From Clostridia bacterium (lineage in GTDB: Bacteria > Bacillota > Clostridia > Peptostreptococcales > Acidaminobacteraceae), in NCBI GenBank assembly GCA_014859095.1, contig JACUUV010000019.1, forward strand, positions 1 through 50,840: a DNA stretch of 50,840 nucleotides. Direction: 5' to 3'. Positions within the stretch are counted from its first letter, which is position 1, and the number at the start of each line of letters is the position of its first letter. Under the pieces are notes generated by a model. That model was given only the letters and a program-made list of their open reading frames with translations, made no database searches and was not told where the DNA came from. A program made the position numbers and the translations under genes. This document shows positions 26,506-37,342 of the stretch, piece after piece.

Positions 26506-27782
26506 TAAAAACCTTCCTTTCTTAATCGGTCAAGTGCCTTGATCACTCCAAACTTTGAATGTTCATATGTCAAGCCGCCTTGAAAATATGCAATATAGGG
26601 TTCGCGAATTGGCGCATCGGCACTGAGTTCAATGGATGACCCTTGAACAAAGGCTCCTGCTGCCATGATCACATCACTTGAATACCCTGGCATAGCCCAT
26701 GGCTCTGGTGATACAAAGCTGTCCACCGGTGATGCGGATTGTATGCCGCGACAAAATGCAATGACTTTCTCAGCACTTTTGAGTTCAATGGCTTGAATGA
26801 TATCGCTTCTGGTTTCGCTTGATTTTGGATTGACATGATAACCAAGATCTTCAAAAACCTTTGCACATAGAATGGCGCCTTTGAGAGCCCCTGAAACAAC
26901 TTTAGGTGCCATGAAGAACCCTTGCAATATTGTTCTTGTCTGTCCAAAGGTCAGACCGCATTCCTTACCGATTCCCGGAGAAGTCATCCGATCAGCGATA
27001 GCTTCTATCAAATCCGCTTTTCCCACGATGTAACCACCACTAAGAGCGAGACCACCACCAGGATTTTTGATTAAACTTCCTGCCATAAGGTCAGCTCCGA
27101 CATCAGTTGGTTCAAGATAATCCAAAAATTCACCATAACAATTGTCTACCATAATAATTGTTTGTGGATTTGCGCTCTTGACCAGCTCAATTACCGTTCC
27201 AATTTCTTCAATGGTTAGTCCTCTTCTCCATGAATAACCCGCAGACCTTTGTATATAAACAACATCAGGCCTCTTGACCATAGCTGTTTCTATTTCCTCA
27301 ATCGCGAAACCGCCCTCAGGATCAAGAGGAATCTCATCATACAACACTCCGACATCCATCAAAGACAATCCCTTTGAAGGCGATAAACCAATGACCTTTT
27401 CCAGCGTGTCATATGGTCTTCCTGTGATGCTGAGCAAACTCTGTCCTGGTCTTAATGTACCACTCAACATCAATGTCAAAGCATGGGTGCCAGAGACTAT
27501 AATGGGTCTTACAATCGCATCCTCAGTATTAAAGACGGTTTTATAAACATTCTCAACACCGTCCCTTCCAATATCATCGTATCCGTAGCCGGTATTCCAA
27601 TTGAAGTGGATATCCGAAATACGATTGATCTGCATGGCATGAAGAACTTTAAGCTGATTGTATTCCGCTATATCTTCAATTTTTTTGAATTGATTCTGAA
27701 TTTTTTTTTCACATCTTTCCACAGTGCTAACAACATCAAGAGATACTCCAAGTGTCTCATAGAAATCATATTTGCTAATCAT
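26505..27782 (-). CDS. YnbB-type PLP-dependent enzyme (aluminium resistance / methionine gamma-lyase family)
   Basis: A fold-type I PLP protein of 425 residues in the family annotated as aluminium resistance protein or methionine gamma-lyase related. Visible are the phosphate-loop region VRPIIVSGTHALTLML near residue 92, the aspartate segment MVDNCYGEFLD near 210, and the PLP lysine in SLIKNPGGGLALSGGYIVG near 240. True substrate is not established for most members. It lies between the pyrophosphatase and malic enzyme genes with 8-base and overlapping junctions, so the three share a transcript; no obvious pathway links them. Confidence 0.88.
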   Translation of the reverse strand: MISKYDFYETLGVSLDVVSTVERCEKKIQNQFKKIEDIAEYNQLKVLHAMQINRISDIHFNWNTGYGYDDIGRDGVENVYKTVFNTEDAIVRPIIVSGTHALTLMLSGTLRPGQSLLSITGRPYDTLEKVIGLSPSKGLSLMDVGVLYDEIPLDPEGGFAIEEIETAMVKRPDVVYIQRSAGYSWRRGLTIEEIGTVIELVKSANPQTIIMVDNCYGEFLDYLEPTDVGADLMAGSLIKNPGGGLALSGGYIVGKADLIEAIADRMTSPGIGKECGLTFGQTRTILQGFFMAPKVVSGALKGAILCAKVFEDLGYHVNPKSSETRSDIIQAIELKSAEKVIAFCRGIQSASPVDSFVSPEPWAMPGYSSDVIMAAGAFVQGSSIELSADAPIREPYIAYFQGGLTYEHSKFGVIKALDRLRKEGF

Positions 27783-27790
27783 GAAGCCTC

Positions 27791-29416
27791 CTATTTAATT
27801 ATGTTGATGGCTTGGATCAATTTTGGTATGATTTGTTTCTTTCTAGAAACGCAATTATTGATAAAAGTGCCCTGTTTCACATCCTGGTCAAATGCAAGCG
27901 AGAGAAGGGTCTCATGTGTCGATTTGAATATCACATAAGAACCTTCATTGATGATATCAGTGACCAGCATCAAGGTGACATAGTAATCATGTTGATCGTG
28001 GACCTCTTGGATCAGATTCAGATACGTTTCTTGTTGATTGAGGATCTCCTTGAAGTTCAATGTGAATACCTGTGAAATTCCAATTTTGTATCCATCCAAG
28101 AGAAATGACTTGAAATCGTTTTTAAATATGTCCTCTACGGATCGCCCTTCTAAGGAAGTCCCATTTTTGAAGAGTTCCATTGCATATTTCTCAGCTGAGA
28201 TCTCCACAATGTCGCAAAGTTCGTTCATGGCTTTGACGTCTATTGGGGTTGTAGTAGGAGACTTTAAAAACAAAGTATCCGATATGATCCCAGAAAGCAT
28301 AAGACCTGCGATGTGTTTTGGAATGCCGATTCCCGCTTCTAGATACATTTGATAAATAATGGTATTGGTACTCCCTACAGGAACATTTCTGAAAGAAATG
28401 GGTAGTGCTGAGGAGATGTCCCCTAGTTTGTGGTGATCAATAATTTCCATCACTTCAGCTTCATTGAGTCCTTCGGCTGATTGGGCATATTCATTATGAT
28501 CCACTAAAACCACTTTCTTCTTGCTGGGGTTGAGGAAATGGGTTCTGCCGATTATGCCAAGGTATTTGCCTTGAGAATCAATTATTGGAAATTTGGAATG
28601 TTTTGATGTTTGGATGATTTCCCTACAATTCTCCATATACTCGTCTGATTTAAACTTCATCAATCGATCGGATTTCATTATGGAACTTACATAGTTGGTC
28701 TGATTGATCAATTTGGAAGTGTAATAAGTATCATAAGGAGTCACGACCATATTGACCCGAGACACTGCAGCTTTCTCTATAAGCATGTTTGGTATTCTAA
28801 GACCACCAGTGACGACAATCAATTGAACTTTGCTATGGATTGCATATTCGATGATATCATATCTGTCGCCAGTGATTACAATGGAGGTTTTTCCAAGAAT
28901 CTCATTCTTGATAATAGTAGAATCATGAAAAGCGGTTATGATTATACTTCCATTGACTAATGGGTTGGAATAATTGAGCGTTAAGGCGTTCAAATCTGTT
29001 TTGATATTTTGAAAAGTTGTGTTCAATTCATGAAGGTCACCATTGATCGCATTCATGGCAATATCTTTCATTGTGACTATACCAATAAGACTGTTGTCGC
29101 TATCAACCACAGGCAAAGTTCTTATTTTATTTTTACTCATGTGATTGTAAGCGGTCAAGATAGAATTTTCAGGACCTAATGCTTCAATTTTATCGTAGTT
29201 GAGGTCCTTCATCTGTATCTTCACGTTTTCAATTCGCTCAGGTGACTCAACTCCAAAATATGAAAGTGCAAAACCTGTCTCCTTGGAGAGTTCTCCTAGA
29301 ATGTATGGCTTGGCGGAATATCCGAGCTTCTGTTTCAGATAAGCAAGCGTAATTGCGGAAGTCACACTGTCTGTGTCTGGATTTTTATGTCCAAACACTA
29401 AAATTTGATCATTCAT
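27791..29416 (-). CDS. ppaC: manganese-dependent inorganic pyrophosphatase with CBS and DRTGG domains
   Basis: A family II (DHH) pyrophosphatase that hydrolyses PPi and is tuned by adenine nucleotides through CBS domains. The N-terminal metal motif FGHKNPDTDSV gives His 10, Asp 14 and Asp 16. A regulatory insert follows: CBS (LPVVDSDNSLIGIVTMKDIAM), a DRTGG-like domain, and a second CBS part (FPIIDSQGKYLGIIGR). The DHH motif is in EIIDHHKLGD near residue 330, and the DHHA2 C-terminus completes 541 residues, the normal size for the CBS-DRTGG class. First gene of a three-gene operon. Confidence 0.93.
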   Translation of the reverse strand: MNDQILVFGHKNPDTDSVTSAITLAYLKQKLGYSAKPYILGELSKETGFALSYFGVESPERIENVKIQMKDLNYDKIEALGPENSILTAYNHMSKNKIRTLPVVDSDNSLIGIVTMKDIAMNAINGDLHELNTTFQNIKTDLNALTLNYSNPLVNGSIIITAFHDSTIIKNEILGKTSIVITGDRYDIIEYAIHSKVQLIVVTGGLRIPNMLIEKAAVSRVNMVVTPYDTYYTSKLINQTNYVSSIMKSDRLMKFKSDEYMENCREIIQTSKHSKFPIIDSQGKYLGIIGRTHFLNPSKKKVVLVDHNEYAQSAEGLNEAEVMEIIDHHKLGDISSALPISFRNVPVGSTNTIIYQMYLEAGIGIPKHIAGLMLSGIISDTLFLKSPTTTPIDVKAMNELCDIVEISAEKYAMELFKNGTSLEGRSVEDIFKNDFKSFLLDGYKIGISQVFTLNFKEILNQQETYLNLIQEVHDQHDYYVTLMLVTDIINEGSYVIFKSTHETLLSLAFDQDVKQGTFINNCVSRKKQIIPKLIQAINIIK

Positions 29417-29476
29417 TTTATCACTCCGGTCTCATAATTTCATCAACCATTATAACATAAATACTGTATACAAACA

Positions 29477-29523
29477 TGAAAAAAACCAGATTCATGGCAA
29501 GAAAAAATAGCATGGATCTGGTT
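29477..29523 (-). terminator. intrinsic terminator of the activase gene
   Basis: On the minus strand AACCAGATCCATG pairs with CATGAATCTGGTT with one mismatch around an A/T-rich loop, followed by TTTTTTCATG. Confidence 0.85.
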
Positions 29524-29539
29524 CATGACAATGTTAACA

Positions 29540-32500
29540 TTATTTCTCAAGATTTTCATATGCAGATGCCAACATCAATTTAATCCTATTGATTTGATTG
29601 ACTTCACTTGCACCGGGATCGTAATCAATTGCAACAATGTTTGACTTTGGAAAAGTGCTTTTGAGTTCCTTGATCATTCCCTTGCCGGTGATGTGGTTAG
29701 GTAAACAGGCAAATGGTTGCATACATACGATATTGTCCACTCCACTGTTAATGAGTTCAATCATTTCAGCGGTTAAAAACCAGCCTTCTCCGGTTTGGTT
29801 GCAAAGTGAAAGATGTGGACTTGCAAGTTCTCCGAGGGTCTTAATGTGTTTTGGAGGTTCAAATCGCGTACTTTTTTTGAGTGCATCCACCATAGGTTTT
29901 CGGTAGTATTCCAAAATGGCAATCAGTGCTTCACTTGTCCACCTGTTTTTAAGTGATCCAGATAGATATTTGTGTTTTATGACACTGTTGTAAGCTGTAT
30001 AGGCAAAAAAATCAATAAGATCCGGCATGACAGCTTCTGCGCCTTCCTTTTCTATCATTTCCACAATGTTGTTGTTGGCTGTCGGATGGAATTTGACTAA
30101 AATTTCTCCAACCAGACCTACTTTAGGCTTCATGGTGTTGTTCAGAGGCAAATGATCGAAATCAGCTACGATCTGTTTCATATTTTTGACGAACTCTCTT
30201 CTTCCACCAAATTCAAGATCGTGTTTACACCGCTCTACCCATTTATCATATAGTGCATTTGCACTGCCAGGGGTTTGCTCATATGGTCTGGTTTTATAAA
30301 GCACTCTCATGAATAGATCACCGTAGAGCATGCTTTGGATCAATCTTTCCATCAATGATTTTGTGATTTTAAACCCTGGATTGTCTTCAAATCCCAACGC
30401 ATTGAGACTGATTACTGGTATGTGTTCAAGCCTTGAACTTTTGAGTGCTTGTCTTATGAAAGCGATATAGTTCGTAGCTCTGCAGCCTCCACCGGTTTGT
30501 GTGATGATCAGTGCCGTCTTATCAAGGTCATATTTGCCAGAATTGAGGGCTTTCATCATTTGGCCGACAACGAGGATAGACGGATAGCACGCGTCATTGT
30601 TGACGTATTTGAGACCCTCGTCGATGGCGTGTGTATCTATTGACGGTAAAACTTCCATGTTGTAGCCCTCAGGTTTGACCGCAGATTCAATGAACTGAAA
30701 ATGAATCGGAGACATTTGCGGAACCAATATGGTATGCGTCTTTCGCATTTCTTCAGTAAATTTGACTCGACTTGGAATCACTCCAATTTCAGGAATAATA
30801 AAACAAGATTTGTCCCGTTCCAAAAGAGCTGCCATCAATGATCGTATACGAATTCTAATAGCACCTAAATTGTTGATTTCGTCAATCTTGATAAGCGTAC
30901 TTAATTTTCCGAATCGATCGAGGATTTCACGTACCTGATCAGATGTGACTGCATCCAGACCACATCCGAATGAGTTCAACTGGACAAGTTCCAGATTTTC
31001 GGTTTGGCCAACAAAAGTAGCGGCAGCATACAGTCTAGTATGGTACATCCATTGGTCGACAACCCTAAGGGGCCTTTCCACTTTCGCCAAGTGGGCTACT
31101 GCATCCTCAGAAAGCACACAAAAACCGTAGGCTTCGATGAGTTCGGGAATGCCATGATTGACCTCAGGATCAATATGATATGGTCTCCCTGCGAGCACGA
31201 TTCCTTTTTTCTTGTTTAGTTTCATGAACCCAATGGTCTCTTCACCTTTTTTGCGAACGTCAGATTTATAAGCTTCAAGAGCTACATACGCATGATCGAC
31301 TGCTGTGAAGATCTCATCCTTCTTGAGTCCCCACGATGACAGTTCCATTGCCAATCTTTTTTTCATTTTGTCGGGTGAATCAATTGGTAAAAATGGATGA
31401 TGATACTTGAGTGTTGATGAACGCAAATTGTCGAGATTTGTATTTATTGTTTCAGGATATGATGTGACTACCGGACAGTTGTAATGATTGCTCGAATGTT
31501 CATCCTCTTTGATATTGTATGGTATGCACGGATAAAAAATTCTGTCGACTTTGCGTTTGATCAAGTCTTCAATATGGCCATGGACCAATTTTGCAGGATA
31601 GCACACACTCTCGGATGGAATCGTTTCCATCCCCAATTCATAAATTTTCTTGGAAGATCTTGTGGAGAGCTCCACCCTATAACCGAGCTCAGTAAAAAAT
31701 GATGCCCAAAACGGGTAATCCTCATAAATGTTCAAAACTCTTGGAATACCAATTGTTCCACGCTTCGCTTCAGTTCTTGAAAGAACAGGGTAATCGAAAA
31801 CACGCGTGAGCTTATAATCGTATAGATTGGGGAGCTTCTCTGTCGTTCTTTCAAAGCCCGCACCACGTTCACATCTATTTCCTGTGATGAAACTTCTTCC
31901 GTCTGAAAATTGATTGACGGTCAGATGGCAGTGGTTGCCACAGAGATCACAACGTTTAGAGGATGTGGATGTGGAGAAATCATCAAGTAGTTTAGAAGAA
32001 ATCATAGATGTACGATGTCCATCAACAGTTTTCTCTCTTGAAATTATCGCACACCCATAAGCTCCCATGATTCCTGCAATATCTGGGCGCACAACTTCCT
32101 TACCAGCTATCTGCTCAAAAGATCGAAGAACTGCATTGTTATGGAAAGTGCCTCCTTGTACGACAATTTTTTCACCAAGATCATCTATTGAACGCATACG
32201 AATGACTTTGAAAAGAGCGTTTTTAATGACGGACATTGATATTCCCGCTGAAATATCCTCTACAGTAGCACCTTCCTTCTGAGCTTGCTTAACGCGTGAA
32301 TTCATGAATACAGTGCATCTGGTTCCCAAATCAACCGGTTTGATTGAGAAGTAACCTTTTTCTGCAAAATTGGAGACTGGTAAATTGACTGAGTTGGCAA
32401 AAGTTTCAATAAACGATCCACAGCCTGAAGAACAAGCTTCATTGAGCATTATGGAATCAATGGCACCATCACGCACTCGTAGGCTTTTCATATCCTGGCC

Positions 32501-33766
32501 ACCAATGTCAAGGATGAAGTCCACGCCAGGAAGAAAATAGTCTGCCGCTTTATAATGTGCTACAGTCTCAATCTCGCCGTAGTCAAGATTTAAAGCTGCT
32601 TTGATCAAAGTTTCACCATATCCTGTGACTGTCGCATATGCTACATATGCGTCTTTTCTCATTTGTTCGAACATGTTTTTGAGGGCTATGACACTTGTTT
32701 TGAGTGGATCACCTTCATTGGACCCATAATGGGAGAAGATGAGTCTGTTTTGGTCATCGATCAGAGCGATTTTGGTTGTGGTTGATCCCGCATCAATACC
32801 TAAATAAGTAGGTCCGCTCACCTCTTCTATTGGGTAACGCTTAACTTTGTGAATTTCATGTCGTGCTACGAATTCTGAGTATGCTTCTTCCGATTCAAAA
32901 AGTGGTTCCGGCATATCGGATGTATCTCTGGATTCACAATATATGGAAGGCATTCTGTCATATAGGCAATGTGGCTCCATATCATCTGAGGATTTTGATG
33001 AAAGTGCCGCACCAAGAGCGACAAAATATTGGGTATGATCCAGTGTGACTATATCACTCACACCTAGATTCAATGTGATTTCAAAACGTTTTTTAAGTTC
33101 AGGTAAAAATGATAAAGGACCACCTAAAAATGCAACTTTTCCTCTGATGGGTTTTCCGCATGCAAGACCACTGATTGTTTGATTGACAACGGCCTGAAGT
33201 ACTGATGCGGCAATATCTTCCTTTGATGCGCCTTCATTGAGTAATGGCTGCACATCTGTTTTGGCAAAAACACCACAACGGGATGCAATCGGATAAATTT
33301 CTTTATGGTTTTTGGCAAGATTATTAAGGCCAAGTGCGTCAGTTCTGAGCAGCGATGACATTTGGTCGATAAATGAACCGGTTCCACCTGCGCATGTTCC
33401 ATTCATCCGTTGTTCAACCGACGTTCCAAAGTACATGATTTTTGCATCTTCGCCACCGAGCTCAATGGCGACGTCAGTATCCGGCGCATATTTCTTTATA
33501 GCTTTTGTGCAAGCTACCACTTCTTGGATAAAAGAAACTCCAAGGCTTTCAGCAAGACTCAAACCAGCCGAACCTGTTATCATGAATTTTAGAGTCGCAG
33601 TGCTGAACAACTCATGAACTTCATCAAACAATTCAGTAACGGTCTTCTTTATGTCGGAAAAATGTCTACGATAATCTTTGAATACTATAATGTCTTCTTC
33701 ATCCAATACAATCATTTTAACAGCGGTAGATCCTACATCTAACCCTACATTCAACCTTCGATTCAT
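29540..33766 (-). CDS. giant 2-hydroxyacyl-CoA dehydratase activase-type protein (two ASKHA domains plus dehydratase-like part)
   Basis: The 1,408-residue protein starts with two BcrAD/BadFG ATPase domains in tandem: [15 protein letters not shown] near residue 8 and [15 protein letters not shown] near 320, each followed by the GGxD/GGQD and CAGGTGSF or CSSGCGSF cluster loops that hold the shared 4Fe-4S of HgdC-type activators. A Cys motif [10 protein letters not shown] lies near 635, then a DUF2229-like region ([20 protein letters not shown]) and a C-terminal HgdB-like dehydratase part. The start at 33766 is chosen because GAGGTG sits 4 bases upstream. Members of this family are widespread in anaerobes and are of unproven substrate; no acyl-CoA genes are next to it. 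Monocistronic with its own -10 at 33820-33825. Confidence 0.9.
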   Translation of the reverse strand: MNRRLNVGLDVGSTAVKMIVLDEEDIIVFKDYRRHFSDIKKTVTELFDEVHELFSTATLKFMITGSAGLSLAESLGVSFIQEVVACTKAIKKYAPDTDVAIELGGEDAKIMYFGTSVEQRMNGTCAGGTGSFIDQMSSLLRTDALGLNNLAKNHKEIYPIASRCGVFAKTDVQPLLNEGASKEDIAASVLQAVVNQTISGLACGKPIRGKVAFLGGPLSFLPELKKRFEITLNLGVSDIVTLDHTQYFVALGAALSSKSSDDMEPHCLYDRMPSIYCESRDTSDMPEPLFESEEAYSEFVARHEIHKVKRYPIEEVSGPTYLGIDAGSTTTKIALIDDQNRLIFSHYGSNEGDPLKTSVIALKNMFEQMRKDAYVAYATVTGYGETLIKAALNLDYGEIETVAHYKAADYFLPGVDFILDIGGQDMKSLRVRDGAIDSIMLNEACSSGCGSFIETFANSVNLPVSNFAEKGYFSIKPVDLGTRCTVFMNSRVKQAQKEGATVEDISAGISMSVIKNALFKVIRMRSIDDLGEKIVVQGGTFHNNAVLRSFEQIAGKEVVRPDIAGIMGAYGCAIISREKTVDGHRTSMISSKLLDDFSTSTSSKRCDLCGNHCHLTVNQFSDGRSFITGNRCERGAGFERTTEKLPNLYDYKLTRVFDYPVLSRTEAKRGTIGIPRVLNIYEDYPFWASFFTELGYRVELSTRSSKKIYELGMETIPSESVCYPAKLVHGHIEDLIKRKVDRIFYPCIPYNIKEDEHSSNHYNCPVVTSYPETINTNLDNLRSSTLKYHHPFLPIDSPDKMKKRLAMELSSWGLKKDEIFTAVDHAYVALEAYKSDVRKKGEETIGFMKLNKKKGIVLAGRPYHIDPEVNHGIPELIEAYGFCVLSEDAVAHLAKVERPLRVVDQWMYHTRLYAAATFVGQTENLELVQLNSFGCGLDAVTSDQVREILDRFGKLSTLIKIDEINNLGAIRIRIRSLMAALLERDKSCFIIPEIGVIPSRVKFTEEMRKTHTILVPQMSPIHFQFIESAVKPEGYNMEVLPSIDTHAIDEGLKYVNNDACYPSILVVGQMMKALNSGKYDLDKTALIITQTGGGCRATNYIAFIRQALKSSRLEHIPVISLNALGFEDNPGFKITKSLMERLIQSMLYGDLFMRVLYKTRPYEQTPGSANALYDKWVERCKHDLEFGGRREFVKNMKQIVADFDHLPLNNTMKPKVGLVGEILVKFHPTANNNIVEMIEKEGAEAVMPDLIDFFAYTAYNSVIKHKYLSGSLKNRWTSEALIAILEYYRKPMVDALKKSTRFEPPKHIKTLGELASPHLSLCNQTGEGWFLTAEMIELINSGVDNIVCMQPFACLPNHITGKGMIKELKSTFPKSNIVAIDYDPGASEVNQINRIKLMLASAYENLEK

Positions 33767-33819
33767 TCTACACCTCATAAGATGCAATACAATAATAATG
33801 ATAAAAAGAAACTATAACT

Positions 33820-33825
33820 ATTATA
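33820..33825 (-). promoter_or_regulatory. -10 element of the activase gene
   Basis: A perfect TATAAT on the minus strand, about 55 bases before the start codon. The -35 is weak (ATTTCA at 17 bases). Confidence 0.45.
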
Positions 33826-33864
33826 ATCCTTTTTAGAAAAAATGAAATAAAATTTCTGTGAATT

Positions 33865-33905
33865 AATTAAAGAAAATGCTAAAACCCAATGGGTTAGAGC
33901 ATTTT
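33865..33905 (-). terminator. intrinsic terminator of the response regulator gene
   Basis: On the minus strand AAAATGCTCTAACCCA pairs with TGGGTTTTAGCATTTT with small mismatches, followed by CTTTAATT. The 5' arm overlaps the stop codon of the gene. Confidence 0.75.
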
Positions 33906-34712
33906 CTTTTCTATTTTCTGCGCCAGTACAGATAATGCATTTTGATTTGGATTGACTTCATTCGGAAGACTTATGAATTCAAGGGCAATGTATGTGTCCT
34001 CTATCTGTCTGGAATGTATGAACTCTTCACATAACTTCCTGTAGTAGTTTGAAACTGTGTCTTTAAGTTGTTCTGTCCTTTTTGGCAATATGATCAGGAT
34101 ACCATTGGCACTTTGGTTGATCATCTGATCGTCTGAAGACAGTGTTTCTTCAATGTGTGTATTGAGTGTTCGGAGTATCGCCATATCTTTGATGTTGACG
34201 CCTTCATTGCCGTCAAACTTCTTATGATATATGATGATGAGTCCCATTAACATCTCATAGCCCTCACGAACAGCCTTTTTAACCGCTGAGTATATGACAT
34301 TGTCCACCTGTTTTGGTGAGTAGTCAGGGATGGATTTAGAGTTCTCAACGGCAGCAATATGATTTAGAAGCTTGAATCTAAGGTATTCATCATCATAAGG
34401 TTTGAGAATATAGTCCACGGCTCCAACTTTGATGCCTTGAACGAATGATTTTCTAGTGTTTAATCCTGTTATGATTATGATCAATAGGTTTGGATTCAAC
34501 TCTTTGATTTTATTGATCAAATCAAATCCGTCTTCAGATCCGAGTTTGACATCTACTATGGCAATATCGATACTCATTTGGGGGTTATTCATCCTATTGA
34601 TGGTTTCGTGTACTGTAGAGGTCGTATGAACTTCAACTGGAACAGATTCCAGGAGTTTTTTTATTCGATAAGATGTTGTTGTGTTGACATCAACAATCAT
34701 GATATTTGTCAT
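33894..34712 (-). CDS. response regulator with degenerate GGDEF-like output domain
   Basis: The receiver domain covers residues 1-120: Asp 54 in IAIVDVKLG is the phosphate acceptor, T82 lies in IIITGLN, and Lys 104 in YILKPYDD is the conserved lysine. The first acidic pair is reduced to VDVN. The C-terminal ~130 residues resemble a diguanylate cyclase scaffold by spacing, but no GGDEF signature is present, so cyclase activity is not expected. No histidine kinase gene is adjacent. It starts at ATG 34712, after a GGGGCGC region with a weak ribosome site; it may be an orphan regulator. Confidence 0.8.
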   Translation of the reverse strand: MTNIMIVDVNTTTSYRIKKLLESVPVEVHTTSTVHETINRMNNPQMSIDIAIVDVKLGSEDGFDLINKIKELNPNLLIIIITGLNTRKSFVQGIKVGAVDYILKPYDDEYLRFKLLNHIAAVENSKSIPDYSPKQVDNVIYSAVKKAVREGYEMLMGLIIIYHKKFDGNEGVNIKDMAILRTLNTHIEETLSSDDQMINQSANGILIILPKRTEQLKDTVSNYYRKLCEEFIHSRQIEDTYIALEFISLPNEVNPNQNALSVLAQKIEKKML

Positions 34713-34740
34713 TTGCGCCCCCTATGTCACATTTAATAGT

Positions 34741-35865
34741 TTATTTTTTTTTGATCCTGAGTGCCGTGGTTTCCATATCATTGTAACCTTTGAAAGCTAG
34801 TTTTCTTTCGACATCCTCTTCAATAAGTGTTTTTACAAGCACGCTTACGGGCACTCCAAGAAACATACCAAGCAATCCAAATGTTGCTCCACCGACAGTT
34901 ACCGCCAAAATAATCCAAAATGCGTTCACTCCGACGGAATCCCCAAGAATGAAAGGTCCAATCACCAAACCATCCAATTGTTGGATGATTAAGATGATCA
35001 GAAGCATCCATAAAACGCTGACTGGATGAGATGGATTGGCGACAAAAGTGATTATTCCCGCGGGCACGGCACCAATGAAAGGTCCAAAATATGGGATCAT
35101 ATTTGTAATTCCTATAATCAATGCAATAAGTAGAGCATATTCAAAATTGAAAATTCTAAATATTAGATATGCTAAAATACCTATAATTGTGCTATCCAGC
35201 AACTTACCTAGAAAAAAGGCTTTAAATATCTTGTTGGCGAGTTTGAAAGTATAAAAAATTTGATCCGTCTTTTCATCTGTGAAATATGCATAAGCCATAC
35301 GTTTGATTCTAGCAACCAAATCTTTCTTTTCACCAAGCATATAAATTGAAATGACAAAAGAAACAATAATGGAAATCACACCTGAAGTGATCTTTTGAAT
35401 TTCAGACACGATCATTAAAATCGCTGTACCGGTGGCATTGGTCAGTTTCTGTAAGATTGGCGTTACTGTATCAATTAAGGCTTGTTGAATCTCATTCAAA
35501 TAAAAATTATCAAAATCAAAATTTTTCAAATATTCAAGATTGAAGTCCACTTTGCCGATGGCGTTGATCAGCGATGCCACTGCATTCAATACTCCCGGAA
35601 CAATAACAACGCCTAGTAGTATCAATGTGATGATGACGATGGTCATTGTAATCAAAATGGAGAGTGATCTTGGCACTTTCAGTTTTTTCTCAAAAAATCG
35701 GACTATATAGTCCAAAATATAGGCGAAAACAAAAGCGGATAGTACCGGTGATATACCAGCAGATATGATTTTCCAAATAGATGTATGTGATATCAAAAGG
35801 AAGACAATTGTTGCCACTGCAACCCATTTGACCAATAGTCCAATTTTTATATCTTTAGGATTCAT
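34741..35865 (-). CDS. AI-2E family transporter (YtvI/PerM-like permease)
   Basis: A 374-residue integral membrane protein with about eight hydrophobic segments. Family features include the N-terminal pair of helices (SPVLSAFVFAYILDYIVRFF), a large central amphipathic region, and the C-terminal ITNMIPYFGPFIGAVPAGI and LVIGPFILGDSVGVNAFWII segments. Members export varied solutes or act as Na+/H+ antiporters, and the name AI-2E is historical. The start is ATG 35865, preceded by TTGAGGTG; the frame extends 13 codons further up without a ribosome site. Confidence 0.9.
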   Translation of the reverse strand: MNPKDIKIGLLVKWVAVATIVFLLISHTSIWKIISAGISPVLSAFVFAYILDYIVRFFEKKLKVPRSLSILITMTIVIITLILLGVVIVPGVLNAVASLINAIGKVDFNLEYLKNFDFDNFYLNEIQQALIDTVTPILQKLTNATGTAILMIVSEIQKITSGVISIIVSFVISIYMLGEKKDLVARIKRMAYAYFTDEKTDQIFYTFKLANKIFKAFFLGKLLDSTIIGILAYLIFRIFNFEYALLIALIIGITNMIPYFGPFIGAVPAGIITFVANPSHPVSVLWMLLIILIIQQLDGLVIGPFILGDSVGVNAFWIILAVTVGGATFGLLGMFLGVPVSVLVKTLIEEDVERKLAFKGYNDMETTALRIKKK

Positions 35866-35932
35866 TATGCACCTCAATCGGTTTTTGATATCTATATTAT
35901 ACAATAGATTCTATGCGGATAGTAGCAATAGT

Positions 35933-35980
35933 TGCATAAAAAAATATCGGTTTACATAATTGTATTATGCAAACCGATAT
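35933..35980 (-). terminator. intrinsic terminator of deoC
   Basis: On the minus strand ATATCGGTTTGCATAAT pairs with ATTATGTAAACCGATAT, one mismatch in 17 pairs, followed by TTTTTTTATG. A very strong stem. Confidence 0.92.
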
Positions 35981-35983
35981 GTC

Positions 35984-36652
35984 TTAATATCTGCTATCAG
36001 AATCTGTTCCACCTGTTACAATAGAAACCGATGATGATGCTCCAATTCTAGTTGCTCCCGCTTCAATCATTTTCAGAGCGGTCTCATAATCCCTGACTGC
36101 ACCGGAAGCTTTCACTTCCATTCCGTCACCAACTATGGATTTCATTAGTTTTACGTCAGCTTCAGTAGCTCCACCCGTGCTAAAACCAGTTGAGGTCTTA
36201 ACAAAGTGTGCTCCTGCACTTTTTGCAAGTTCACAAGCTTTGATTTTCTCAACCTCGCTTAATAGACAAGTTTCCAGAATCACCTTCAAAACAGCTTTTC
36301 CTTTGATCGCCTCAACCACTGTCGCGATATCTTTTTCAACGTAATTGAATTTCCCGTCTTTTAATGCGGATACATTGATGACCATGTCGATTTCGTCCGC
36401 ACCATCAACGACAGCCTTCAAGGCTTCTTGAGCTTTTATTTCTGTAGTGTTGGCACCGAGGGGAAATCCGATGACTGAAGTCACTTTGACTTCAGAACCC
36501 TTCAATTGGTCCGCTACAAGTGAAACAAAATATGGGTTGATACACACCGAATAAAAATTATGTGCCTTTGCTTCGTCACATACTTGAATCACTTCAGCTT
36601 CAGTGGCGTTTGCTTTCAAGATAGTGTGATCGATGTATTTCGCTAAGTTCAT
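35984..36652 (-). CDS. deoC: deoxyribose-phosphate aldolase
   Basis: DeoC splits 2-deoxyribose 5-phosphate into acetaldehyde and glyceraldehyde 3-phosphate in deoxynucleoside salvage. The class I aldolase TIM barrel shows DHTILKA near residue 8, EIDMVINV near 88, and the Schiff-base Lys 152 in HFVKTSTGF. The 222-residue length is standard. GAGGTGATG gives the ribosome site. It has its own promoter and terminator, next to hpt, another salvage gene, but no deoA/deoB is here. Confidence 0.95.
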   Translation of the reverse strand: MNLAKYIDHTILKANATEAEVIQVCDEAKAHNFYSVCINPYFVSLVADQLKGSEVKVTSVIGFPLGANTTEIKAQEALKAVVDGADEIDMVINVSALKDGKFNYVEKDIATVVEAIKGKAVLKVILETCLLSEVEKIKACELAKSAGAHFVKTSTGFSTGGATEADVKLMKSIVGDGMEVKASGAVRDYETALKMIEAGATRIGASSSVSIVTGGTDSDSRY

Positions 36653-36681
36653 TTCATCACCTCATTCGTTTTATCAGTTCA

Positions 36682-36710
36682 ATCATAACGAATTGATACC
36701 CAACCGTCAA
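36682..36710 (-). promoter_or_regulatory. deoC promoter
   Basis: TTGACG (complement of 36705-36710) and TATGAT (36682-36687) on the minus strand, 17 bases apart. Confidence 0.65.
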
Positions 36711-36744
36711 ACGAAAAACACGTTTTTTATTAAATATTCACAAG

Positions 36745-37284
36745 CTATTTTTCATAAACACTTGGTTTTAACGTGGCAATATAAGGTAAGTTTCTATATT
36801 TTTCAGCATAATCAATTCCATAACCCACTATGAACTCATCAGGAATCTGATAACCGACATATTTAACATCAAGATTGGCAATACGCCTTTCAGGTTTATC
36901 TAGAAGAGTACATATTTCAAGGCTTCTAGGATTTCTTGATTTGAAATTTTCTATCAGATATTTCAATGTCAGACCTGTATCAATAATATCTTCGACAATG
37001 ATGACATCCTTTCCTTCGATGCTATAATCCAAGTCCTTCAATATTTTTACCACACCTGAGCTTTCTGTTGAATGTCCATAACTAGAAGCCGCGATGAAAT
37101 CAATTTGAATAGGAAAATGAATTTTTCGCATAAGGTCACACATAAAGACATTTGCACCCTTCAAAACTCCGATCAATAACAAATCCTTACCTTCGTATGC
37201 TGTTGAAATTTCATCGGCAAGTGCCTGTACACGTTCCCGCAACATTTCTTCAGAATACAATACATCTTTTACATCGTTTTTCAT
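36745..37284 (-). CDS. hpt: hypoxanthine phosphoribosyltransferase
   Basis: Salvages hypoxanthine and guanine to nucleotides using PRPP. The PRPP-binding signature VIIVEDIIDTGLTL lies near residues 94-107, the flexible loop SSYGHSTESSG near 69, and DFIAASSY before it. The length of 179 residues is normal. Two ATGs are adjacent; the second (37284) is preferred because AAGGAG lies 6 bases before it. A weak A/T-rich hairpin follows the gene. Confidence 0.93.
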   Translation of the reverse strand: MKNDVKDVLYSEEMLRERVQALADEISTAYEGKDLLLIGVLKGANVFMCDLMRKIHFPIQIDFIAASSYGHSTESSGVVKILKDLDYSIEGKDVIIVEDIIDTGLTLKYLIENFKSRNPRSLEICTLLDKPERRIANLDVKYVGYQIPDEFIVGYGIDYAEKYRNLPYIATLKPSVYEK

Positions 37285-37342
37285 CATATACTCCTTGACT
37301 TATATTTCCTTAATAAACTACTTTAATATGATATCACAAATT

